DNA from: G965230615 sp965230615 | Lineage (GTDB): Bacteria; Pseudomonadota; Gammaproteobacteria; HTCC5015 | Assembly (NCBI GenBank): GCA_965230615.1 | Contig: OZ246012.1 | Span: 2,232,001-2,296,000 of the forward strand | Reading direction: 5' to 3' | DNA length: 64,000 nucleotides | Shown here: in pieces, positions 31,230-42,981 of the stretch | Position numbering within the stretch: position 1 is the stretch's first letter | Layout: every line of letters begins with the position of its first letter | The notes under the pieces: generated by a model | What the model was told of the DNA's origin: nothing | The model's input: only the letters and a program-made list of their open reading frames with translations | Database searches by the model: none | Position numbers and translations under genes: made by a program

Positions 31230-33314
31230 TTACATTGCCATCAAATAATCTTGCAGCTGTTGTCGCTGACTACTACTGGCATCATTATAAGCAGACTTCG
31301 CACTTGAAGCGTCACCATTATGCCGTTGGATCGCAGCATCAACTGATGTTGATTCACCATCATGCATAAGATTTAAACTACTGTTATTATTACTACGAAC
31401 TAAACCAGATAAGCCTAAACCCCATAGTGGAGCCGTCCTAAAATTACCTTCACCTAGATCATGCAATAACAAATCAGTATAAGGGTGAATTGTTTGACCA
31501 CTTAGTTCAGGGAATTCTGCATCTGCTCCAGTTGTCGCTGTCATCCGATGACAACCGGCGCAACCAAAGTTGCTAAACAAGTTATGCCCCGGCATTTGCG
31601 TCAAATTTTGTCTTGGCACAGGTACTGCAAGCAGCTTGGTATACACGACTAAGTCACTTAAGTCCGCATCAGACAACTCTGCAGGCCCAAAGCCTGGGAA
31701 GCTAGTGCCTACACCAATATCATCATGCAATGCTTTTGCAACCTGCTGTTCAACACTGTGTGTTTCAGCTCGCCAGCCATAACGGCCAATATGAGTTTGA
31801 CCACTTACAGTGACTCGACTCACCGTGCCGCCACTATCTGCAGCCCAATCTTCGATTTGACTATCAGGAATCAATCCTAGCAGACCCATACCAATTAACT
31901 TCGGCGGCACAACATTCTGACCAGCCTGCATACTTCCATTACCATTTAAGAAATGGCAGGTAACACAATCCGGTTGCGTTGGGTTAGTTGCAAGACCAGA
32001 CATTTCAGAAAAACCCAAGTTACCATTAACGGCTTGCGGTCCTGGAAATAACTGCTCATTATGCGAACCATCCGTAAAACGCGTATGAAATAAACGACGA
32101 CCTCTTAACCACTCAGCAATATTACCATTCGATAAATTATAAACATGCTGCATAAAGCTTAAACGACGCTCGCCCGAATTAGTTTCGGAAAGATGCGGGA
32201 TTGTTGTATCACCGCCAAGCTTAGCAAAGCTATCGTTAATATTAGTCGGCCCTATTGCTGGATCCTGATTATTGACTGTTAAACCTTGACCTAAGACATA
32301 ACGAAAAGTTTGGCCATAGTAATTAACATTATCGCCTGTAATTTGGGCACGATCGAAGCTAATGGTCACTTCAAACTCGATTTGCTCACCGGCTGCAAAA
32401 GGACGGTTAATATTTGCATCGGGTACCATTACTGCACGATATACCCTTGCATTAGCTAATTGTTGCTGACTTGGGTTGTCACCACATGAGATCAAGTTAT
32501 TACCATCAACAATGCTCATTACCTCTCCACGGAAGAAGTTGGTTTCATTGCCATAGTCTTTATAGTATCGAAAATTAGGAATGGTTTGATTACATGGCTT
32601 AGCTTGGCCTTGTGAGTTTTGCATCGCTTGGCCAACAGCAGCAGTTAACGTGACTACCACACAAGGAGCCGTTGTACCACAAGCTGCTTGACGCTGCGAT
32701 TCAGCCGCAGCTAGCGAATAATCTTCTAACCTTAACTCGCCAAAGCGCCCTACCCAATATTCTATATTGAAATTATTAAAATTAGCTCTGCTTAATTCGT
32801 GACGAACACGATAACGTTCACCGAGCGTTGTAATGACCACATTATTTTCAACAACAGTTGTACCACCGCTGCCACCACCCGCTGGAGGGGGAGGAGGTGG
32901 TGGTGGTGGCGGTGGACTACTGCCATTTGAAGGTGGCGGTGGTGGCGGGTTGTTTGATGGTGGCGGTGGTGGTGGTGGATTACTCCCACCGCCTGTTGTG
33001 CAACCGGACGATTGTGCTTGCGACTCACTTGCATAACATCTGCCATCGCATTCAAAAGGGTGGCTCGACGCAGTACAGATTGAAGAACCACCACCTGATG
33101 GTGGTGGTGGCGGAGGTGATGAATTACCCCCACCACCTGTCGTACAACCTGCTGATTGAGCTTGTGCTGCATTTTCAAAACAGCCGCCGCCACACGCGAA
33201 TGGGTGTGATGATGAATTACACGTTTGAGCAAAACTCTTAAAAGATAGCAACATGAGAAATATAAAAAATATAGCCAGGCCACTACCGTGCTTATTACTA
33301 GCATAAAATTTCAT
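31230..33314 (-). CDS. Secreted di-haem oxidoreductase (DHOR/DUF1111) with Cys-rich N-terminal repeats
   Basis: The ATG at 33314 follows GGAGGGGA, giving 694 aa. A signal peptide (to SFAQ, about residue 30) is followed by two copies of a roughly 30-residue Cys-rich unit (CNSSSHPFACGGGCFENAAQ and CTASSHPFECDGRCYASESQ) separated by poly-Pro/Gly linkers (to about 150). The C-terminal 500 residues are DHOR/DUF1111-like, with haem sites CVTCH (about 451) and CAGCH (about 586). Conserved surroundings are WLRGRRLFHTRFTDGSHNEQ and GRYGWRAETHSVEQQVAKAL. It probably acts in the periplasm or outside as a redox enzyme. A paralogue lies at 37196-39628 with GH26 between. Confidence 0.85.
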   Translation of the reverse strand: MKFYASNKHGSGLAIFFIFLMLLSFKSFAQTCNSSSHPFACGGGCFENAAQAQSAGCTTGGGGNSSPPPPPPSGGGSSICTASSHPFECDGRCYASESQAQSSGCTTGGGSNPPPPPPPSNNPPPPPPSNGSSPPPPPPPPPPPAGGGSGGTTVVENNVVITTLGERYRVRHELSRANFNNFNIEYWVGRFGELRLEDYSLAAAESQRQAACGTTAPCVVVTLTAAVGQAMQNSQGQAKPCNQTIPNFRYYKDYGNETNFFRGEVMSIVDGNNLISCGDNPSQQQLANARVYRAVMVPDANINRPFAAGEQIEFEVTISFDRAQITGDNVNYYGQTFRYVLGQGLTVNNQDPAIGPTNINDSFAKLGGDTTIPHLSETNSGERRLSFMQHVYNLSNGNIAEWLRGRRLFHTRFTDGSHNEQLFPGPQAVNGNLGFSEMSGLATNPTQPDCVTCHFLNGNGSMQAGQNVVPPKLIGMGLLGLIPDSQIEDWAADSGGTVSRVTVSGQTHIGRYGWRAETHSVEQQVAKALHDDIGVGTSFPGFGPAELSDADLSDLVVYTKLLAVPVPRQNLTQMPGHNLFSNFGCAGCHRMTATTGADAEFPELSGQTIHPYTDLLLHDLGEGNFRTAPLWGLGLSGLVRSNNNSSLNLMHDGESTSVDAAIQRHNGDASSAKSAYNDASSSQRQQLQDYLMAM

Positions 33315-34171
33315 TGTCCCCTCCAACTCATGAATAAAATCATTGATTTAAATTCCAACTCGAATGGAATCAAATCAAATGATCAGTAATCGAGTCAACA
33401 GAGAGTAAAAAAACCCTTAAGTACGTCTAAAGTTAGACCTTTCGGACGTTTGATCTTCATCCTGGAAGTTTTCAAAGCAAACCTACACTCCACTGAGCAA
33501 TTTTAAGACAAACGCAAACCTTATATATGGCAACCCAACCCATCTCATTAAAAAATCAATAAGCCTGCACTGACAAAGCAACACAAAAACATATAACTAA
33601 GTATTGTCTGAGGAAATCATAAAAGAGAAACAGCTAAGAAAATGGATTTATGCAAGTACTCAAAGAACAAACTCAACCACTCAATAATTCGATCAGGATA
33701 ATTTCATATAACAATGCAAAGATAGCCTAATAAAGAATTTATTATATCTACGCTTATACAAAATTCGATTACTTGTACACTTACCTCAAAACCTTGAATA
33801 AAATTTATACAGAAACGACTCATACGCAAAATGCCAAATGCATAAAGATGTTGCGTTCAACTTTAAAACACGATCGTTGTAACCGGTTACTTTATGAGTA
33901 AGCAACCTTATAACATAAAGTCATATAAAGAGGAGAGTGGATACATGCCCTTAGACAACACATTTCCATTCATATACTTTAATGAAACACTGCATATATA
34001 GTTATAAATATCACGCTATTTCTTCTTATATATCAATTTAATCTAAAAACCTTAAGCCTGAAACATTCTGGTTTCACCCATCAAAACTGTACGCAACCCT
34101 GTATAAAACGATATAAGCTTCACATAAAAAAGCCTCACATATAAAGCATGTACAGTAAATAATCACGCAAT
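33315..34171. other. Intergenic region, about 850 bp, with operator-like palindrome
   Basis: No gene is supported. It is AT-rich and contains the palindrome at 33879-33890 and several promoter-like AT blocks. It is the upstream region of the di-haem oxidoreductase gene (minus strand) and the downstream region of the GH26 gene. Confidence 0.5.
33879..33890. promoter_or_regulatory. LacI-family-like operator palindrome
   Basis: GTAACCGGTTAC is a perfect 12-bp palindrome with the central CG typical of LacI-family operators. It lies about 565 bp upstream of the di-haem oxidoreductase start. A related site (TTAACTGGTTAA) lies at 39789-39800 upstream of its paralogue. The regulator is not in the window. 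Confidence 0.4.
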
Positions 34172-34200
34172 AAAAAACGCCCGCATTAAGCGGGCGTTAA
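34172..34200 (-). terminator. Terminator of GH26 gene
   Basis: AACGCCCGC and GCGGGCGTT form a 9-bp GC-rich stem with an A/T-rich flank just downstream of the GH26 stop codon on the minus strand. Confidence 0.85.
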
Positions 34201-34227
34201 ACGGCATCGGACAACTTTGGGAAACAA

Positions 34228-36333
34228 TTATTGTCCTAGGATGAACCCATTGCTGGTAGTTACCATATTTTCAAAATGGTTTTGTATCGTCGCATTTTTC
34301 TGCACACGCGTGTCTGAATACTTAAAGTAGTTTTCACCTGCTTGATCAGCTGCGTTTGACCATTGCGGTTGGCTACTCCAATCAGCATTGATATATGCCC
34401 AGGCTTTCATAACATCTTGATAGATCTCATCATCCTTGGCATTGAACCAGTTAAGATCATTATGCAATGTTACCGATCCATCAGGGCTGCTACCTGTGGT
34501 ATTAAACTGCAGTTTAAAGTCGTACTGGTGAAATAATGCGCCGTGTGGTGTTGCCTCAGCAATAAACAAAGGCAAGCCTTCAGCGACTGCTATATTAGCT
34601 TCTTCTGCAATATCTGAATCAAATTGCGATACACCCACCCAGTCAACATATTGCTTACCTGGCCAGTAACCCTGCTCGGTATTACCTAATGCTGAGGTAC
34701 CACGACCTGTGCCATGATAAGCATCAGACTGCCAAACATGTGCAACGTTCTCAACATTTTTACCATCTAAGAAGGTACGCACATATTTGAAGGTGTTTCT
34801 GAAGTTAACATCTGACCAGCCACCAGCATCGCCATTGAATTCATAGCAAGTACGCAACAGGAATTTTGTTGAGCTATTGGCTTTAAAGAAATCAGCCAAT
34901 TCTGTTAATAAGTCATCATAAGCATTGTTGTTATATAAGGCTGGCATATTGCCATTGTTAGGGCACCATAAGCCAATGGAGACTAACTCAGGGTTATAGG
35001 TACTAATTACCCATTCAACATTCTGCTCACCAGAACCCCAATGGTTTTGTCGATGCGTATCACCCGATGCACAACCCGCTGCAGTATTGGAGCTATAGTT
35101 GCCAGTATTTTTTAAACCATCTAATCCTTTAAAGCAATACGAGTTGTCATAGCTTGGTTCACCACGCGCCAAAGTGACATAAACAGTATAGCCATAAGGT
35201 TTTGGCAGGCCTGCAACAGCATGATAATCAGTAATTGACTGTCGGTCTTGGCCAAGAATGTAATATTGCTGACCGTTGTTTGGAATCGCTGGCTTACTAG
35301 CAGCACTCGAGCCGTTTCCATTGCTATTGCCACTACCGTTGTTATTGCCGGTACCTGAGTCACCGCTAGTGGTAAACTCGATCTTATCAACGTTTAATGC
35401 CGCGTCACCGCTATCGTAAAAAACATCAACTTTCGCATTCGCTGGAATAGTGGCACTCAAAGAAGCGGTTGAATAGTTTACTGTCCAATTACCTGTTGAT
35501 GAAAACGATATATCACCTGCGCTTACATCATTAATATTGACAGAGATTTTGCCTGACTGTTGCGACGCATACGTGATAACCATTTGGCTAGATGCTGGCA
35601 CATTGGATACGCTGAAACCCGCACCTTGTGAACTAATGTAAGCAATACCGGAACCACCTGAAGCATGCGTATCTTGATATGTTCTAGCACCACCATAAGC
35701 TGAGCCACTCTCTGCTTCTACTGTTGACGTGCTCGAACCATTACCAGTACCCGAATCATTACCGGTACCCGAACCATTGCCAGTACCCGAATCATTACCG
35801 GTACCTGAACCATTGCCAGTACCTGAATCATTACCGGTACCTGAACCATTGCCAGTACCCGAATCATTACCGGTACCTGAACCATTGCCAGTACCCGAAT
35901 CATTACCGGTACCTGAACCATTGCCAGTACCTGAATCATTACCGGTACCTGAACCATTGCCAGTACCTGAACTGCTACCACATGCCGCTGGCGTCACAGC
36001 CGCATGCATCTCCTGGCCAGGACCTGGCGAGTAGTAATTGCTCACACCTGGGCCTTCTACTCGAAACTCAACCTGACCACCATTATATGTGTAGTTCGAT
36101 ACACATTGACCTGCAGTACATGTTAACTCTGAAGACCACATCCAAGAGCCATTATTATAACCTGCAACCCAAACAGCACCGTTGCCAGTTATGTTTGAAT
36201 CATTAAAAACCAATTTGCTGGCTGAGTCTGTACAAACAGATGCAGCAACCGCGGAAGATAAACTCAAATACCCAAGCACTAACAAACTTGGCATCATACT
36301 TTTTTTTGTCTTCATTTTTTTTAGCAAACTCAT
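34228..36333 (-). CDS. Secreted glycoside hydrolase family 26-like enzyme (putative mannanase) with carbohydrate-binding module
   Basis: The ATG at 36333 follows GAGGAAACT (701 aa); the longer frame to 36399 is not preferred. A signal peptide (to AVAA, about residue 31) precedes a small Cys-containing domain (about 32-105) that may bind sugar. A repetitive Gly/Ser/Thr/Asn linker (about 110-200) leads to a CBM6/CBM35-like module (about 205-325, VEAESGSAYGGARTYQDTHA). The GH26-like catalytic part spans about 345-701. The likely acid/base is Glu498 (RTCYEFNGDAGGW) and the likely nucleophile Glu593 (LFIAEATPHG). GH26 enzymes are mainly beta-mannanases; other specificities exist. It is flanked by two di-haem oxidoreductase paralogues, which suggests joint work on a polysaccharide. 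Confidence 0.82.
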   Translation of the reverse strand: MSLLKKMKTKKSMMPSLLVLGYLSLSSAVAASVCTDSASKLVFNDSNITGNGAVWVAGYNNGSWMWSSELTCTAGQCVSNYTYNGGQVEFRVEGPGVSNYYSPGPGQEMHAAVTPAACGSSSGTGNGSGTGNDSGTGNGSGTGNDSGTGNGSGTGNDSGTGNGSGTGNDSGTGNGSGTGNDSGTGNGSGTGNDSGTGNGSSTSTVEAESGSAYGGARTYQDTHASGGSGIAYISSQGAGFSVSNVPASSQMVITYASQQSGKISVNINDVSAGDISFSSTGNWTVNYSTASLSATIPANAKVDVFYDSGDAALNVDKIEFTTSGDSGTGNNNGSGNSNGNGSSAASKPAIPNNGQQYYILGQDRQSITDYHAVAGLPKPYGYTVYVTLARGEPSYDNSYCFKGLDGLKNTGNYSSNTAAGCASGDTHRQNHWGSGEQNVEWVISTYNPELVSIGLWCPNNGNMPALYNNNAYDDLLTELADFFKANSSTKFLLRTCYEFNGDAGGWSDVNFRNTFKYVRTFLDGKNVENVAHVWQSDAYHGTGRGTSALGNTEQGYWPGKQYVDWVGVSQFDSDIAEEANIAVAEGLPLFIAEATPHGALFHQYDFKLQFNTTGSSPDGSVTLHNDLNWFNAKDDEIYQDVMKAWAYINADWSSQPQWSNAADQAGENYFKYSDTRVQKNATIQNHFENMVTTSNGFILGQ
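35735..35968 (-). repeat. 36-bp minisatellite encoding Gly/Ser/Thr/Asn linker
   Basis: About six and a half tandem copies of a 36-bp unit (for example 35771-35806, 35807-35842, 35843-35878) encode repeated 12-residue linker units of the type GSGTGNDSGTGN. The copies differ mainly at one C/T position. The repeat stays in frame, so copy-number changes would alter linker length only. Confidence 0.9.
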
Positions 36334-37113
36334 AGTTTCCTCTCCACTAGTTGTTGCCATAAATAACACTGTTTCACTCTTTGCTCTCTTTATATACATA
36401 TCGTTAAACCGTATTCATCGTCCTTCAGAAGAAGCAAAGACCTTGTGAAATTATTCTATGTAGTTCCCCCAGCGCATGCAATAAGCTATTAAACACAGTG
36501 TCAGCGTCCCAAAATAGCCAAAAAAGTCATAATAATTACGTAGAATTACCATTAAAAATCACAAAGTAGCTTTATTTGTCATACTGTTTTACGGATATAA
36601 AAAGCCCATCGATAAAAAAACTAATAGGCTTATTGATTATTGAAGCATCGATTTTTTCTTTATTGTGGCTAAAAGTTTGTTGTAACTTAGTTCGGCCGAT
36701 GAAATTAATTATTTATGTAGCAAACCCAGCTAAAAAATGCTTATCACCATGGCTAATTAAGGTCGTTTTTTCATCACACTTATTTTTCTAACAAAACAAA
36801 AACAAATTAAAGGTCTTCTTAAGCGCTAGGACTTGTTAGTCGTTTTCTTGTTTGCACAGTCAAGGCCAAGATAAATTCGCTGTACCTCAGTGACGAAATA
36901 CTGACAAACAAAAAAACACATTGATGAAATGCTGACAGTCGAAAAAATGAAGTTGTTAGCCTTCGACGTTGAAAAGGTTTGGTTTAGCGAAGTCCCTTAC
37001 TATAAAAACGAGGCATTACTTGCAATGCATGTTTGAATAAAACCACAAACGACAGGACGGCCACAAAAAATATCAAGCATATTTAATCACGTGATTAAAT
37101 ATTTAAAAAGCAA
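36334..37113. other. Intergenic region upstream of GH26 gene
   Basis: No gene is clearly supported in about 780 bp. A 24-bp perfect palindrome lies at 37079-37102. A 29-codon plus-strand frame (36947-37036, starting MKLLAFDVEKVWFSEV) has no ribosome site and is weak. The region should contain the GH26 promoter. Confidence 0.45.
37079..37102. promoter_or_regulatory. 24-bp perfect palindrome with TCACGTGA core
   Basis: The sequence is self-complementary across all 24 bases with centre AATCACGTGATT. It lies between the di-haem oxidoreductase paralogue (stop at 37196, minus strand) and the distant GH26 start. It could be an operator for a dimeric regulator. It is too AT-rich to be a typical terminator, and the real terminator is adjacent (37114-37142). 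Confidence 0.45.
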
Positions 37114-37142
37114 GAGGCGGGCCTGAACAGACCCGCCTTTTC
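37114..37142. terminator. Terminator of di-haem oxidoreductase paralogue
   Basis: AGGCGGG and CCCGCCTTTT form a 7-8 bp GC stem with a T run on the plus strand and an A-rich flank on the other side, 54 bp after the stop codon at 37196. Confidence 0.8.
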
Positions 37143-37195
37143 AACTACTCTTAAGTCGATTATTACTTATTCAGTTGCTTAAGTATCACTGATGA

Positions 37196-39628
<2,433 letters not shown>

Positions 39629-39788
39629 CACATTTCCCTCCTCGTATCAGCCATGGATGCAAAATACGTATCTACGCTTGGGGAAATGAAAACAAATGCA
39701 CCATATTGGCGTCAATACAGCTCAAACCAACCCAAAAGTATGTACATACTCATACATTATATGTATCGCTTCAGAGGGATGATTGATA

Positions 39789-39800
39789 TTAACTGGTTAA
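39789..39800. promoter_or_regulatory. LacI-like operator half-sites
   Basis: TTAACTGGTTAA is a near-palindrome about 160 bp upstream of the di-haem oxidoreductase paralogue. It matches the pattern of GTAACCGGTTAC at 33879-33890 upstream of the other paralogue, which suggests one regulator for both. Confidence 0.35.
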
Positions 39801-39841
39801 CACTTTAGATCGCTTGATAAGGGTTTTACAAACAGAAAAAT

Positions 39842-39864
39842 GCTTATATGGCAGCCATATAAGC
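39842..39864. repeat. 10-bp perfect inverted repeat
   Basis: GCTTATATGG and CCATATAAGC are separated by CAG. The GC content is too low for a typical terminator. It may be a regulator site in the upstream region of the di-haem oxidoreductase paralogue. Confidence 0.4.
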
Positions 39865-41018
39865 CATTTAGAAGAGCTTTTCCCTTATGAGTTGGCCTTA
39901 ACCTATTCAAAAGAGCACTTATAAGCATTTTTTTATATGAGCATACACTTATGTATAGTCAATTAATCGCGCATTGCTTATCTGCAATAAGTTGACTATG
40001 TCTGAGTGGCGCCTCCCTTTAATCTGATTAGAGGCATTTATCTCGCTTTTTCTGGCGTATTCCGCAAATTTAAGCGAGGACTTAGTTCTATTAACATTCT
40101 GCCAAACCCTATTAAGAAATCCATAAACTGTAAAATGAGCATGGCTGATAAATGCATCTGGCCCTTAAATGCCTTACCTCTATTTAACCAATATGACCAG
40201 GCAATGCGTGATAAGGCAATAGCCGATGCACTAACGCTGATACTTTTATAACGACAATTAAATCCGGGGCGGTGCCAGTACTTTTAACGCGCAAACGTTC
40301 AGCTGGCAGGCAATACCGACTCGACAAGGAACTCTATATTCCTTGTATTGAGCCGAAGGTAAAAAGCGTTATTAAAAACCCAGTGTCAACCGCTGACATG
40401 TTAACAATTAACGCATGTTTTGATTCACACCATTGACACAACAAGCAACTCGCAAGAGCACTTGCTTGAACAATGGCATTATAAATTCAAGCAAGCCTTT
40501 ATAACTTATGCAGAAAAAGACATTGAAACACCCTACCCCCCAGACCTAATGCTTCTGTTTTTGTCCATCGAACAATATTTAATGCTTTAATTTTTTATAA
40601 ACCATTGGTTTATAAAAAATTTAAATTAAAAAAGATTATTGCTATTGATTTAGCCAAGATAATCCTAAAAAAAATTTATATTTCATTAACAACAGAAAAT
40701 AATAAAGTTTTTCTCGGTGTTTTTGACTTTATGAAAAAAAAGATCTCTACAACTACCTGCGCGTGATACGAGCTAGTAGGCTTACTGTGTTATAAAATAT
40801 CTATAAAAAAACTATAAAGTGCATTTATCCAGTATATTAAAAAGCATTGCTGTTATAGCGATAATGAATTGTTAAGCGTTTTTTTTAATAAATAAACTTC
40901 TACCGTTTTATGTCGAGGACAACAATTCTTCTTGAATTGAATGGATACTTTTATTGAGTTACATTTCGGAAGGGCGTTGTCAAATTCTCATTTAGCATTG
41001 CTATAAGGAAGTCTTGCT

Positions 41019-42404
41019 ATGAATTTAACGTTAAATAAGGTTTGTTTATTTTTGTTTATTGCGCTACTCAGTTCGCAAGCTCAATCAACACCATCTTTTG
41101 GGAGTAAGTTTTTTAAAGGTAGCAAATTAGATTTTATACTCAGAGCAAAACTGGCCCGCCAAAATGTAGGCCCTGTTGAGCCGCCACCCGTACAAGATCC
41201 GGATTTGGTTGAGCTGGGACGTAATTTGTTTTTTGATAAAGAAATCGCTGGCACAAGAAATGTGTCATGTTCAACTTGTCACAATGTCGGCTTTGGATCT
41301 GCCGATGCACAAAGCCAATCACGTGGACAAGGAACGATTGGTGTAGGACCATTTAGGCGTCAGGACGGCGATAAGTTTTTTGAATTTCTACCGCGTAATG
41401 CCTTGAGCCTTTGGAATAGAGGTGTTCCAGACTGGACAGTAATGTTTTGGGATGGACGCTTGCAAGGCACCCCAGAGACAGGTTTTACATCGCCTGCCGG
41501 TGAAGATACGCCTCAAACATTCAGTAGCGTATTAGCCGCCTTTTCTATCTTTCCCATTACACCTGACCAAGAAATGCGAGGCTTTCCTGGACAGTTAGAT
41601 GCGCTGGGTAACTTTAATCCGCTCGGCGAATTAAGTAATGATGACTTTACTGCGATTTGGCCGCTAGTAACCGCACGTGTCGTTGATAACCCTGGCTATG
41701 ATGACTTACTGGCCGCAGCTTTCCCAGATATACCAGAGAGTGATTTGGATATTACCCATATTGCAGAGGCAATAGGTGCATTTATGTCACAGGAATTCAC
41801 GGCACTAAACTCACCTTTTGATCAGTACTTAGCTGGCAACAACAATGCATTATCCAATAAAGCCAAACGTGGCGCTTTGCTTTTTTATGGCCGAGCAAAC
41901 TGCTCTGCCTGTCATGCAGGTGGGCTACAAACTGACCTGGATTTTCATAATATTGCAGCACCTCAAGTGGGTACTGGACGCGCACAATTTGTACCACTGG
42001 ATTTAGGTCGCGGTGCGATCACGGGTAATCCAGAAGAGAATTTCAAATTCCGTACACCATCATTACGCAATATCACATTGGAGGCGCCTTATTTTCATAA
42101 TGGTGCTTATGCCAATTTAGAAGATGCTGTACGTCATCATCTTGATCCAGCAACATCATTAGCTAACTATGATGACTCACAGGTTGAACCAGAACTGGTA
42201 GGCACTTATCAGGATGATCCTGAATTAATTAACACCCTGCTAAGCACTGCGTCACCTTTATTGAACGTGAGAGGACGGCCTTTAAGAGATCGTGATATCG
42301 CAGATATTATGGCCTTTTTGGATGCACTGACTGATCCGTCATCCTTGAATAAACTCGATGCTGTACCCGATGCTTTACCAAGTGGCCTGCCGCTGGCTGA
42401 TTAA
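41019..42404 (+). CDS. MauG/CcpA-family di-haem cytochrome c peroxidase-like protein
   Basis: The 461-aa protein has a signal peptide (to SQAQS, about residue 24) and two haem-binding motifs: CSTCH (first Cys about 84) and CSACH (about 297). Typical family stretches are ELGRNLFFDKEIAGTRNVSC, RNALSLWNRG, FWDGRLQG, RGALLFYGRANCSACH and FRTPSLRNITLEAPYFHNGA. AAGGAAG lies before the ATG. Periplasmic location is expected. These proteins reduce peroxide or oxidise partner proteins; the exact substrate is unknown. The gene is alone, with a terminator at 42419-42449. Confidence 0.9.
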   Translation: MNLTLNKVCLFLFIALLSSQAQSTPSFGSKFFKGSKLDFILRAKLARQNVGPVEPPPVQDPDLVELGRNLFFDKEIAGTRNVSCSTCHNVGFGSADAQSQSRGQGTIGVGPFRRQDGDKFFEFLPRNALSLWNRGVPDWTVMFWDGRLQGTPETGFTSPAGEDTPQTFSSVLAAFSIFPITPDQEMRGFPGQLDALGNFNPLGELSNDDFTAIWPLVTARVVDNPGYDDLLAAAFPDIPESDLDITHIAEAIGAFMSQEFTALNSPFDQYLAGNNNALSNKAKRGALLFYGRANCSACHAGGLQTDLDFHNIAAPQVGTGRAQFVPLDLGRGAITGNPEENFKFRTPSLRNITLEAPYFHNGAYANLEDAVRHHLDPATSLANYDDSQVEPELVGTYQDDPELINTLLSTASPLLNVRGRPLRDRDIADIMAFLDALTDPSSLNKLDAVPDALPSGLPLAD

Positions 42405-42418
42405 TTAGTTGTTACAAA

Positions 42419-42449
42419 ACGGGAAGACGCTTTCAGCAGGTCTTCCCGT
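42419..42449 (+). terminator. Hairpin terminator
   Basis: ACGGGAAGAC and GTCTTCCCGT form a 10-bp stem 15 bp after the stop codon. A T run is missing, so it may be a weaker or Rho-assisted terminator. Confidence 0.6.
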
Positions 42450-42981
42450 GATCTACTTGAACGCATCCGTAATAGAGCTTGCTCCCAGCTGCATATTATC
42501 TAATGCCTAATTGAGGGCTGTATTGTGCATATCCACGAAAGTATTGAAGAAAAAACCTCATCGATGAGAGAAAAACTCTCTTAAACTCTCATGCGATGAC
42601 TCCTGAATAGGACATTGTCACTGTATTAAATAAGCAGTAAATTTTATTAGCTGAGCGTGTAATTTTTCTGTAGTGAAATAAACATAAAACAGTATTAAAA
42701 TTAATACTTACTCTTATATAAATAAATCAAGAAAGCGAACAATGCTATCTATCCGCTTGAGCACCTTATTAAACCATTTAAAGCGAACATAGCATTTTAT
42801 CAGCACACCTCACTTTATTGGTGACAAAGAGTACAGTAACAGCAACTTAATGAGAAACCGGCCTAATATCGATTGCATCAGTAAAACTCAGGAAAGCTGT
42901 TATTGCGAAGAAATATAAGTGTTTTCAACACAATGATGCTATAAAATTCTATTTTTTGCAATTCACAGTGTGGTGAGCTTT
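42450..42981. other. Intergenic region with a 13-14 bp inverted repeat
   Basis: No gene is seen. TCATCGATGAGAG (42558-42570) and CTCTCATGCGATGA (42586-42599) form an inverted repeat with one unpaired base. Its place 380 bp before the next start makes it a possible regulatory element. The remainder is AT-rich. Confidence 0.4.

Larger units (their letters stand above)
39629..41018. other. Long intergenic region with palindromes and possible decayed coding fragments
   Basis: About 1.4 kb lacks a convincing gene. It holds an operator-like palindrome (39789-39800), a 10-bp inverted repeat (39842-39864) and two open but start-poor frames. One is the 81-codon frame at 40006-40251, ending in FNQYDQAMRDKAIADALTLI. 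The other is around 40388-40590, containing SQEHLLEQWHYKFKQAFITY before a stop. These look like remnants rather than active genes. The last 300 bp are very AT-rich and probably hold the promoter of the di-haem peroxidase-like gene. Confidence 0.4.

Noticed and set aside
35735..35968. Tandem repeats considered as a CRISPR array
   Set aside because: The 36-bp units are directly adjacent without spacers and encode a protein linker in frame.
35724..36206. Plus-strand frame of 160 codons with NHYRYLNHCQYP repeats
   Set aside because: Shadow of the GH26 linker repeats on the opposite strand.
36576..36791. Plus-strand 71-codon frame in the GH26 upstream region
   Set aside because: No ribosome site, no recognisable sequence, and the surrounding region looks regulatory.
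40006..40251. Plus-strand 81-codon frame
   Set aside because: No ribosome site or family; kept only as a possible decayed fragment in the intergenic entry.
41019..42404. Rubber oxygenase (RoxA-like) reading of the di-haem protein
   Set aside because: Length of 461 aa and the motifs around CSTCH and CSACH fit MauG/CcpA-type peroxidases; RoxA proteins are longer.
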